Source: Caldilinea sp. CFX5 (lineage in GTDB: Bacteria; Chloroflexota; Anaerolineae; Caldilineales; Caldilineaceae). From it: a stretch of 21,391 nucleotides of DNA. The notes under the pieces are model-generated. The model saw only the letters and a list, made by a program, of their open reading frames with translations. It was not told where the DNA came from and made no database searches. Below are positions 6,734 through 13,996 of the stretch, piece by piece; position 1 is the first letter of the stretch; the number at the start of each line of letters is the position of its first letter. The translations under genes and the position numbers were made by a program. The stretch lies in assembly GCA_021405325.1 (NCBI GenBank), contig QWII01000144.1, positions 1 to 21,391 of the forward strand, read 5' to 3'.

Positions 6734-8032
6734 ATGAGTGAAGCTGCTGCCCAAGCGCTTTCGGCGTCGGCGCGTGAACGGATTTACCGCCGCAATTTTG
6801 TCTTTTTTTTGATCGACACCCTGCTCTTCACCGGTGCGATGAACATCATCAGCCCGACGACCGTCATCCCCGATTTTGTCCGCCACTTAACCGATTCGGA
6901 GATTTTGATCGGCCTCTGCGGCAGTTTGTTCACCATCGGTTTTACGCTGCCGCAACTGCTGGTCGCCCGCTTTATCGTTCGCTATGAGCGCAAAAAATGG
7001 TGGTTTGTTGGGCCGAACATTCCGGTGCGCAGCATGATCCTGCTCTTTGCCCTCTTAACCTTTTGGCTGGGGGCGGGACAACCGCAGTTGATCCTCATCG
7101 CCTTTTTCACCTGTTACTCCCTTGCGGCTTTCGGCGATGGGTTGGTGGGCGTGCCCTGGGCCGATCTGGCGGCGACCAGCATGGATCACCGCTGGCGGGC
7201 GCGCATGTTTGGCATCGCCACGGTGATCATCGGCTGCTTAATGCTCCTGGTCTCGCCGTTGATTGGGGTGATCCTCAGCGAACGGGGGCCGGCCTTTCCC
7301 AACAATTATGCCCTGCTCTTTGGCGTGGCCGGGCTGATGTTTGCCCTTTCGACTGTACCGTGCATCTTTATTCAGGAACTGCCGGGGGCAAAAGCTGTGC
7401 AGAAAGCGCCGCCTTTTAGCGAATTTTTGCCGGCGTTGGGGCGTCTGTTGCGCGATGACGGACCCTTTCGCGCTTATATCGCCGTCCGCATCGGCACCAA
7501 CCTCTTTTTGATGGCCGCCCCCTTCTACATCGGCTACGCCACCGTCGAGTTGGGGTTGTCGAGCGAGGTGGCCGTGCCGACGCTGTTGGCGATGCAAACG
7601 ACCGGCAGTTTAACCGGCGCGCTGGTCTACACCTGGCTCGGCGAGCGGAACAATCTACTCTATATCCGGCTGGCGTTGGGGGCGGCGGCACTGCTGCCAA
7701 TTTCAGCGTTGCTGGCGGGCGTGGTCGGGCCGCTGCCGCTCTATGTCGGCTTTTTGGTTTCCGGGCTGGCGAACAGCAGTAATCTCTTTGCCGGTTTTCT
7801 CAACTGGGTGGTTGGCTATGCGCACTCGGATCAACGGCCCTTATACGTTGGGCTGTCGAATACAATCACGGCGCTGGTCTCGCTCATTGCGCCTGTCATC
7901 GGCGGTACGATTGCCCAGCAGCTTGGTTATCGCCCCTTGTTTGTGGTTTCTTTGGTCATGGCGCTGAGCACACTCTTTATCACAGTGCGCTTCCTGCGGG
8001 CCAAGCCACAAGAAAGAGTCGTATTGGTGTAG
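6734..8032 (+). CDS. MFS transporter
   Basis: A 432-aa integral membrane protein of the major facilitator type. About eleven or twelve hydrophobic segments can be seen, for example FVFFLIDTLLFTGAMNIISP (first), ILIGLCGSLFTIGFTLPQLL (second), IIGCLMLLVSPLIGVIL (mid) and LFVVSLVMALSTLFITVRFL (last). A positively charged cytoplasmic loop (RYERKKWW) follows the second segment, at the place of the usual MFS A-loop. The start at 6734 is chosen because the 47 residues read upstream of it are polar, overlap the putative promoter and lack family character. The substrate cannot be deduced; the divergent SDR gene may share regulation. Its last codons are followed by a 375-base gap with only a doubtful small ORF and a hairpin. 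Confidence 0.88.
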   Translation: MSEAAAQALSASARERIYRRNFVFFLIDTLLFTGAMNIISPTTVIPDFVRHLTDSEILIGLCGSLFTIGFTLPQLLVARFIVRYERKKWWFVGPNIPVRSMILLFALLTFWLGAGQPQLILIAFFTCYSLAAFGDGLVGVPWADLAATSMDHRWRARMFGIATVIIGCLMLLVSPLIGVILSERGPAFPNNYALLFGVAGLMFALSTVPCIFIQELPGAKAVQKAPPFSEFLPALGRLLRDDGPFRAYIAVRIGTNLFLMAAPFYIGYATVELGLSSEVAVPTLLAMQTTGSLTGALVYTWLGERNNLLYIRLALGAAALLPISALLAGVVGPLPLYVGFLVSGLANSSNLFAGFLNWVVGYAHSDQRPLYVGLSNTITALVSLIAPVIGGTIAQQLGYRPLFVVSLVMALSTLFITVRFLRAKPQERVVLV

Positions 8033-8042
8033 TTCGCAGATT

Positions 8043-8180
8043 GTGTCACTGATCCCGCATGAGATCGGTTCGCTTGCCGGATTTCTAGCGCTGCCGTTTT
8101 GGGTGGCGCTTTGGCGCTTGATCCGTAGGGTGAATGGGGCGTTCATGGCGGGGCGGATGAAACAGACTACAACGGATTGA
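8043..8180 (+). CDS. Possible 45-aa single-pass membrane peptide
   Basis: Starting from GTG, this short frame reads VSLIPHEIGSLAGFLALPFW followed by VALWRLIRR and a polar tail ending in KQTTTD. It therefore has one hydrophobic helix capped by arginines, like a small membrane protein. It begins ten bases after the MFS stop in another frame. No Shine-Dalgarno sequence is visible and the start codon is not ATG, so it may be a chance frame or the remnant of a longer gene. The rest of the 8033-8407 gap contains only the hairpin at 8249-8321. Confidence 0.25.
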   Translation: MSLIPHEIGSLAGFLALPFWVALWRLIRRVNGAFMAGRMKQTTTD

Positions 8181-8248
8181 GGCGGTAACGGATTTTTGAT
8201 TTTGTATTGAGAACACCAGGCTAGGTAGGAAGGTATGCCTCTGTTTTT

Positions 8249-8321
8249 GTCCTGTAGGGACGGCTGAGTTTAGGGAAAAGAGAAGATGATCCATGCCTAA
8301 ACTCAAGCGTCCCTACAGGAC
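8249..8321 (-). repeat. Hairpin repeat family, copy 2
   Basis: The arms 8249-8274 and 8296-8321 match at 24 of 26 positions. Read on the minus strand, the element and its immediate flanks (CCC before GTCC, ACAAAA after) match copy 1 at 3769-3841 read on the plus strand. In both cases the element follows the stop of a gene in sense orientation: the nitroreductase for copy 1 and the alpha/beta hydrolase (87 bases away) for copy 2. The paired substitutions (GGGAC versus AGGAC with compensating arm changes) preserve the stem. Confidence 0.9.
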
Positions 8322-8407
8322 GGGCCCACCTATCAGAACTTATTTTACAGAACAGCATCCACACATTCAACAAAATCCGTTCCCGCCTCCATCCGCTGTT
8401 GTGTTCC

Positions 8408-9208
8408 CTACGCATACTCCGCCAAAAACGCAACCAGCGGCGGGTTGATGATCTGCGGGTGGGTCAAGTTGGCGGCATGGGCCGCACCGGGGATGCGCAC
8501 AAAGCCTTTGCAGTTGGGCAAATTTTTCGCCAGTTGTTCACCCAGTTCAATGGGCACCCCCAAATCGGCATCGCCGTGGGTGATCAAAGCCGGCGCAGTA
8601 ATTTGCCTCACTTGCGCTGGGCTGATGTCATCGCGCTGCAACAGGTTGTTCATGGCGTGGTAAATCTGATCGCCGGTGCGGGCTTGCCATTTGGGCGTCC
8701 ATTCCTGCCATAATGCTGCCGTCTCTTCCTTGGGGCCGATAATGGCAGTCATAATCCCTTCCACCAACGGCGGCACGGGACCGACATTTTTCCAGGTGTC
8801 GCGCATTTCATAGAATTGCGCCTTGCCCTCTTCCGGGTCGGCGCCGGCTTGGGTACTCATCAAGACCAGCGCTTTCACCCGTTCCGGGTTGCGCAGCGCC
8901 AGCCGCAGCGCCGCATAGCCACCTTGTGACATGCCGATGATGGTGGCCTGGTTAATGCCCAGGTAATCCAACAGACCGACAGCATCCGCCGCGGTGTCAT
9001 AGAGCGAGAAGGGTTGACCATCCCACTGCGTCTGCCCAAAGGCGCGGGCATCAAAGCGGATACACCGATAGCGGGGCGCCAGCACAGCCACCTGCGGATC
9101 AAACATCGACTGATCCATCAGAAAGCCGTGCATAAAGAGCAGCGCCGGCCCCGACCCGCCCGAATCTTCATAATACAGCCCTTGACCATTCACTTGCGCA
9201 ATCGGCAT
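8408..9208 (-). CDS. Alpha/beta-fold hydrolase
   Basis: A 266-aa cytoplasmic serine hydrolase. The oxyanion region is LLFMHGF (near residue 27). The nucleophile elbow GMSQGG places Ser94. Asp215 (THGDADLGVP) and His244 (GAAHAANL) complete the triad. A lid of about 60 residues (roughly 125-185) separates the two core halves. This layout fits 3-oxoadipate enol-lactonase-like and esterase-like members; the substrate cannot be chosen between them. Shine-Dalgarno AAGGAG lies six to seven bases before the ATG, so the start is secure. It runs in the same direction as the injection-system genes but is separated from them by 125 bases with hairpins, and I see no functional link. Confidence 0.9.
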   Translation of the reverse strand: MPIAQVNGQGLYYEDSGGSGPALLFMHGFLMDQSMFDPQVAVLAPRYRCIRFDARAFGQTQWDGQPFSLYDTAADAVGLLDYLGINQATIIGMSQGGYAALRLALRNPERVKALVLMSTQAGADPEEGKAQFYEMRDTWKNVGPVPPLVEGIMTAIIGPKEETAALWQEWTPKWQARTGDQIYHAMNNLLQRDDISPAQVRQITAPALITHGDADLGVPIELGEQLAKNLPNCKGFVRIPGAAHAANLTHPQIINPPLVAFLAEYA

Positions 9209-9248
9209 ACAGACTCCTTATCCCTACGATCATAGTAATCAATGATGC

Positions 9249-9320
9249 CGTCCCAGGGGGACGTTGGACATTAGGCGCTTATTATCGATCAAGGTGGCAT
9301 AGGCGGCAAACCGCTACGCC
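9249..9320 (-). terminator. Two hairpins at the 3' end of the injection-system cluster
   Basis: In transcription order, an imperfect stem (9296-9320; GGCAT-AGGCGG paired with CCG-CTACGCC, loop CAAA) is followed by a perfect 6-bp stem, CGTCCC-agg-GGGACG (9249-9263). They lie 14-85 bases after the lipoprotein stop and before the alpha/beta hydrolase start. There is no T-run, so they are only candidate termination or processing structures. Confidence 0.4.
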
Positions 9321-9333
9321 TGCTTTTCTGCAA

Positions 9334-10197
9334 TCACTCTTCAATGTAACTCACCTGGATCTGGTTAAAAAAGACCTTCACATAGACATCATCCAGCGTG
9401 CAATTACCGATGTCATTATCGTCAGTGTCGCCCAGGATTTCAAAGCGCTGCACCAGCGCACTGCCGCTGATTGACGGAATGTCCACTTGATGATTGTGGT
9501 CTCTGTACTCGGTGGTCGATGGCGTATTGGGCGTAAAGCCGGTGATTTTAGCGTTGAGTTTGCCCGGCCAGACCGGCAGATCCCAGGCGCCCTGAGCTTC
9601 GCTCCAATCGCTTTTCGTCTCTTTCACATGCAATTCAATGTGCGCCCATAACTCTTTCTGGTCGGCGCTGGTGAATAAAACAGCGCTGGCGGTGACATCC
9701 GGGCCATGGCCATCAAATTCGCGGTCGCCCCCGATTCTTGGTTGGACACAGGGCTTCGGTGATAAAAGGCTGGATCGTCTCCACCTGCTCCACCACTCTG
9801 GGTTGGTTGATGTTGACCGATTGCAGACCCGAAGGCAACTCAAATTCGATACGGTTGCTGCGCCGATCCAGGGGGACGCCATTCTGACCAAGATTGAGGG
9901 TGATCAAGTAGCGCGTCGGATTCGCCAGGCTGGACGAGACATTCAACCGTTGATTCTGGTTGTCAACCAGAAAGACCTTAATTTTGGCGGCGTCGAGGTT
10001 GTACCCATCAATCGTGATCGAGGTCAAGTTGCCGCTTTCGACAAAGGCATAATCAACATATCCACCACCGGGCGAATGACCTTCTGTTCAACCTCATCGA
10101 AAAAACCACAGCCCAACAGGGGCAACATGCAGATGAATAAGAGCAGAAAAAGTTTGCCTTTGACAACGAGTGCAGTGTATATAGCATTATCCTTCAT
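9334..10197 (-). pseudogene. Lipoprotein gene with two compensating frameshifts
   Basis: The ATG (10195-10197) overlaps the end of the upstream gene by 11 bases. It opens a lipoprotein signal peptide: MKDNAIYTALVVKGK, then a hydrophobic stretch ending LPLLGC with the lipobox Cys30. This frame stops at 10024-10026. A second frame carries the middle part (DYAFVESGN..ITIDGYNL..FELPSG), and the first frame resumes for the C-terminal domain (DREFDGHGPDV..., ending QIQVSYIEE at 9334). The second shift maps to a run of five C (9728-9732): removing one base joins NRG to DREFDGHGPDV smoothly. The first shift lies between 10027 and 10087 and needs one extra base. The whole span is 864 bases, exactly 288 codons. 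It is either a recently broken gene or a sequencing artefact of a working surface lipoprotein that might anchor or accompany the injection system. I do not recognise the C-terminal domain family by name. Confidence 0.7.
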
Positions 10198-11995
10198 AGA
10201 TGATCTCAGGCGGGTAAACGGTCAGCGTCCCGGCTTGACCAGTCGTAAACGCCAACGTCCGCACAAGCGAACTGGTAGCAGCGCCGACCAATGCGGCATT
10301 TAGCGCAGCCGTCAGATCATGACGCTGCCGGTCGCCGCTGGTAACGGGCGTTGTCGTAATTGAGACACCATCAATACGCAACGCCAAGGGCGGACTCTGC
10401 TGATTATCGCCAACGGTAGGTGAAAGCAAATGTAGCAAGCCCTGTGTATTGGTGATCACACTCACGGTCTGCCAGCGCTGATTCTCCTGAGTCAACATCT
10501 GGAGGGTAGGCGTTCCTTCTTGTGCTAACCAGAGAGCGGCGCCGCGTAGTGCTTTGAGCAGCAACCAATAGGGCTGAGTAAATAGTAATACAGGTTCAGG
10601 GAAGCGCACGGTTTGCCAAAGCCGCTGCCCGCTTTGTCCCAAATCAATGGTAGTCGCCGTCAACTGCTTGCCCGGTTGCCCCTGCCAATCCTCATAGAAT
10701 GCCAGCGCCAGTTGGGTATTGGCCGTCAGCGTCAGCAGCCCGATGACAACGCCACTGGCCGTCACTGCTTGTATTGGGGTCAACGGTTGGGCCGCCCAGC
10801 GTGCCAATCCTAAATGGACACCCGTTGCTTGGGTCAGGCTCTCTGGCGGTAAGCCGTAGGTAGCAGCGGGCGCCACCAATCCGTCATTACGGAGTTTAGC
10901 GGCAACAGTCAAAGTGGCCGCGGTGACAACGGCTGTTTTGGGCAAGTGGAAAGTAACCTCTTCCGTCGCGACCGCATCGCCGGCAAAGCGCAAGACCAAC
11001 TTTTCAGCCCGGTCCGGGAAGGTGCGCCGCACCAATTGGTAGCCGATCACAAATTCATCAATGACCAGTTGACAGGGCGCGTCCGATTCCAGTACCAGGG
11101 CCACGGTTAGTTCCGTCGGCAAGGCAGGCTCGTCACCAAGTGCGGTGTCAGTCAGCACCTGGGTAAAAAAGGCGTCAACCTGAGTTTGTAACGCGACCGC
11201 TAGTATGTCTCCAGCGTCAAAGTGACCAGCGTTGGCGTCGCCATCCTTGCCAATCTCGCCATCCAACCGCAGAAAAAAGGTCGGGGTGAGCGGTGATGTC
11301 GCCGCCGCCACCCCCAACCGGGGCGCGCTGGGATAGCTACGCACGGTCACACCAGCGAGGAGGGCCGGCGTCAACGTTGTGCTGCTATTACTCAGGCGCA
11401 ACCCAAAACGGGCATCGGTAAAATCGGTCGCCAGCGCAGCAGTATTGAAGTCGGCGACGGTTCGTATCAGTGTGGATGTATCACCGATACGATTCTCGCT
11501 TGGCGCTGTGGCGCGCGTCGACGCAAAAGCGCCGGTCGACAAAGCAATTCCTTCCCCAATAAAGAGGTCAAAGGGCGCGCCAAAGGTGGCTGTCGCTGTT
11601 GGCTCTTCCACCACCTGCTCGCCATCGACGCGATGCACCGTCACCTTGCTGCTCAGTCCTGACACAAAAGCGTTGACCAGTTGCACAGCCGTCAATTGCC
11701 GTGGCGTAGGTAACTCGACCAACACGGCTTGATCAACCGTCTTCGTTACAGCCGCCAGCGCCGGATTTGTGATCGTCTTTGCATTATAACTATACGAATC
11801 AAAGTGTCCACGAAAATGGGTCTGCTCCGGCACGAGCCGAAGACCATCAGCAACGCCATCCAGGGCAAAGCGCAAATAAAGCGCCCGGCGAAAGAACGGT
11901 TGCGGCAACTCCCCAACGGCCGTATCAATCAGCCATGTTCGCGCAGCACTTACTTGTGTGCTGTTGACCACCGTCGAAACCTGTGTAACTTTCAT
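10187..11995 (-). CDS. Unknown beta-rich protein of the injection-system cluster (602 aa)
   Basis: A large soluble protein with no signal peptide, membrane helix or coiled coil. It is rich in Thr, Ala, Leu and Val in alternating patterns, which suggests stacked beta-sandwich domains. The N-terminal region (about 1-100) has FDSYSYNAKT. Two similar-looking halves contain strands such as CQLVIDEFVIGYQLV (about residue 285) and WLLLKALRGAALWLAQEG (about residue 490). It ends GTLTVYPPEIIYEG. I do not recognise a family. Its place after two fibre-like genes and before a lipoprotein gene suggests an exterior component such as a fibre tip, receptor-binding or carbohydrate-binding protein; this is inference. 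The upstream SD-like GGGGAG lies within the end of an octamer array, very close to the ATG, and the stop overlaps the lipoprotein start. Confidence 0.75.
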   Translation of the reverse strand: MKVTQVSTVVNSTQVSAARTWLIDTAVGELPQPFFRRALYLRFALDGVADGLRLVPEQTHFRGHFDSYSYNAKTITNPALAAVTKTVDQAVLVELPTPRQLTAVQLVNAFVSGLSSKVTVHRVDGEQVVEEPTATATFGAPFDLFIGEGIALSTGAFASTRATAPSENRIGDTSTLIRTVADFNTAALATDFTDARFGLRLSNSSTTLTPALLAGVTVRSYPSAPRLGVAAATSPLTPTFFLRLDGEIGKDGDANAGHFDAGDILAVALQTQVDAFFTQVLTDTALGDEPALPTELTVALVLESDAPCQLVIDEFVIGYQLVRRTFPDRAEKLVLRFAGDAVATEEVTFHLPKTAVVTAATLTVAAKLRNDGLVAPAATYGLPPESLTQATGVHLGLARWAAQPLTPIQAVTASGVVIGLLTLTANTQLALAFYEDWQGQPGKQLTATTIDLGQSGQRLWQTVRFPEPVLLFTQPYWLLLKALRGAALWLAQEGTPTLQMLTQENQRWQTVSVITNTQGLLHLLSPTVGDNQQSPPLALRIDGVSITTTPVTSGDRQRHDLTAALNAALVGAATSSLVRTLAFTTGQAGTLTVYPPEIIYEG

Positions 11996-12002
11996 GCTCC
12001 CC

Positions 12003-12034
12003 GTCTTCTTGCCTTCCGGTCTTCTTGTCTTTTA
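12003..12034. repeat. Octamer-period repeat array (single arm)
   Basis: Four 8-base units: gtcttctt, gccttccg, gtcttctt, gtctttta. The array lies in the short gap between the stop of the second coiled-coil gene (12041) and the ATG of the 602-aa protein (11995). On the coding strand it is purine-rich (GAAGAC-type units) and runs directly into the GGGGAG before the ATG. Its octamer is the same family as the arrays at 13791-13822 and 13961-13992. Confidence 0.75.
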
Positions 12035-12040
12035 CTGCCC

Positions 12041-13774
12041 CTATGGTCGCGGCCGAATCCGATCAAGATCCAACCGCAGCTTGGAAACGTTGTTGCCCAG
12101 GCTATCAAGATCCCCGCGCAGGCGGTTAAACTGGCTGGAAAAGACGCTAAAATCGGTTTGGAGATTCTTGAAACGCACCTCAAATTCGCCAAAGGATTGG
12201 TCTAATTGCCGCTGATCGATCTTAGTCGCCAGGGCGCGGCCCAGGTCAGCGCGAACTTGGGTCAATTCATCACGCGATACGCTGTTCGTCAGGCGCAGGT
12301 TCACTTGATCGCGAAAGTTGGTGACATCGGTGTTGAGCGTTGTCAACGTGTTGGATAAGGTTGCTAACGTCGCCTGTAACTCTTGAATGACAGCCAAGCC
12401 TGGACGGCGTCTCAGCTCCTCCTGAATATCACGCAGGTCAACTTGGAATTTCCCCAGCACGGCATCGAAGCGACCAACCTCATTCTGCAATTTGCCGAAT
12501 TGTACCTGAAACGCCTCCGTGCGCTCATTCAACTTGTCGAGCCGCGTCGCGAGGGTTTGCGCGCCTTTGCCCAATTCAGCAAACTGACCCTGTAACGTCT
12601 CCAGCTCGCTCCGCTCTGCCTTGCCTTGAAACGCCGTTTGTAAACCGCCGACTGTCCCTTCCACCCCAGCAAGACGATTGGTCAATCCAGCTTGCATCCG
12701 GTCCAGTTGACCGACTTTGTTCTCGACCGTTTGGGTTAGCTCCTGTTTGAGAGCCAAGGCGCTCTGCTCCAAGTCAGCGCCCGCCCGGCTGCCCAGGCGG
12801 CGCACGGCGCCGGCCGCTGGCGGCAGAGCGGTCAGCAATTTGACCCGTGTCCCTACCGGCAGCTCCTGAGTATTGTGATCCAATAAGGCCGCCACGACGC
12901 CATAGACGACCTGCTGCTCGATCTGTTCACCCGTTTGGCCGGCCCGGTTACGCACCGTGGCTTGCACCAGTTCGGTCGTGGCGGCCACCAGTTCCTCCGG
13001 TCTACTGGTCAAAGTTTTTAACGTTTCAAACTGGCGACGCAACCCCTCATCGGCGCGGGCCAAGTTGATGTAACTTTGCAGCCAAGGCCCCAACCACTCG
13101 GTAAAACGCAAATTCACCATTGCCGCCCCTTGTACGGTAGCCGCCAGGGATGTCATCGTGCCAGCCGTCAGTGGTGTTGTTACGTCCGCCTCCGGCGCCA
13201 GGACAACCACCGTTGCCTGACGGTAGCGCCAGGCTTGCAGCCAATCCACGGTCGTCAGCGCCGCAGCATGTGGTTGATAGAAGCGTTGAAAATAGAAATC
13301 CACCGCGGTACGCAAGGGCTGCTCCGTCGCCTGTTGATACTGCTGCACAAACTGGGTTAGCGCCGTGCTAATGGCCTGCGGCGTCGGCGCAGCGGCCTCC
13401 AGTTGTCCTAATTGCGTTTCCAGGGCGCGCTGTTCCGGCTCGCCAAGTTGCTCCGTCAACGGCGGCGCCAACGTAGCCGTCACCAACCCCTGTAGATCGG
13501 TGCGCGCCACAAGACTCTCCCCTTCCTGCAACGCATAGCCATCCGCCACCCGCAACCGTCCCCACGTCGTCGTCAACAGCACCGGCAAATCGACGCGCGG
13601 TTGCATTCCGGCCTCATCCATCACCTGCACCACCAGCGTCACCGCCTGCCCCAACCACGGCTGCGGCTGCACCACCGTCACCCCAATCCGATGCCGCCGC
13701 GCCGCCGTCTGCGCCAACGCCGCCACCTGTCGTTGTAAGAGCCGTAATTCTTCGCGCAGTAAGAGTTCCGTCAT
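12041..13774 (-). CDS. Coiled-coil fibre-like protein with Ig-like domain, paralogue 2
   Basis: A 577-aa protein of the injection-system cluster. A short helical lead (MTELLLREELRLLQRQVAAL) is followed by an Ig-like domain of the invasin/Big_1 type (about 30-105), with TTWGRLRVADGY and the closing strand TDLQGLVTATLAPP. Next is a middle domain with DFYFQR (about 159), WRYRQATVVVLAP (about 182) and FTEWLGPWL (W227). From about residue 330 to the end it is almost pure heptad-rich coiled coil with repeated LQGQF/LDKLNERTE-type segments, ending LRLDLDRIRPRP. It shares its motif order with the neighbouring gene at 13997-15697. A role as an elongated trimeric fibre or leg is inferred. ATG 13774 is chosen over GTG 13783 because AGGTG lies seven bases before it. 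Both sides are flanked by octamer repeat arrays. Confidence 0.82.
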   Translation of the reverse strand: MTELLLREELRLLQRQVAALAQTAARRHRIGVTVVQPQPWLGQAVTLVVQVMDEAGMQPRVDLPVLLTTTWGRLRVADGYALQEGESLVARTDLQGLVTATLAPPLTEQLGEPEQRALETQLGQLEAAAPTPQAISTALTQFVQQYQQATEQPLRTAVDFYFQRFYQPHAAALTTVDWLQAWRYRQATVVVLAPEADVTTPLTAGTMTSLAATVQGAAMVNLRFTEWLGPWLQSYINLARADEGLRRQFETLKTLTSRPEELVAATTELVQATVRNRAGQTGEQIEQQVVYGVVAALLDHNTQELPVGTRVKLLTALPPAAGAVRRLGSRAGADLEQSALALKQELTQTVENKVGQLDRMQAGLTNRLAGVEGTVGGLQTAFQGKAERSELETLQGQFAELGKGAQTLATRLDKLNERTEAFQVQFGKLQNEVGRFDAVLGKFQVDLRDIQEELRRRPGLAVIQELQATLATLSNTLTTLNTDVTNFRDQVNLRLTNSVSRDELTQVRADLGRALATKIDQRQLDQSFGEFEVRFKNLQTDFSVFSSQFNRLRGDLDSLGNNVSKLRLDLDRIRPRP

Positions 13775-13790
13775 GTTATTCACCTACTAA

Positions 13791-13992
13791 GACAGGAAGA
13801 CAAGAAGACAGGAAGACAGAACGCAGAATCATCTAACCGGGACAAGCCAGATTTAAAAAGGTAACACAGATAGGCGTCTGGTGGATTCTCGACACGGACA
13901 TACTCCTCAATCAGTGTTTCTTCCTATCCGTGTATACTAAAATGCTCGCCTAAAAACCTTCTTCCTGTCTTCTTGTTTTCCCTTCTTCTTGT
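13791..13992. repeat. Nested palindrome with octamer-period arms between the coiled-coil genes
   Basis: The left arm 13791-13822 has units gacaggaa, gacaagaa, gacaggaa, gacagaac. The right arm 13961-13992 has cttcctgt, cttcttgt, tttccctt, cttcttgt. Bases 13801-13816 are perfectly complementary to 13960-13975. A second stem lies inside: acacagatagg (13864-13874) with cctatccgtgt (13923-13933), 10 of 11 paired. The right arm starts four bases beyond the stop of the upstream gene (13997), and the left arm ends just before the ribosome-binding site of the next gene. The inner stem shares 10-11-base words with the hairpin at 211-294. Confidence 0.85.
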
Positions 13993-13996
13993 CTAC

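Noticed and set aside
9638..10303. Plus-strand 221-aa open frame opposite the lipoprotein gene
   Set aside because: It lies antisense to a better-supported gene, has no ribosome-binding site, and its translation lacks domain character.
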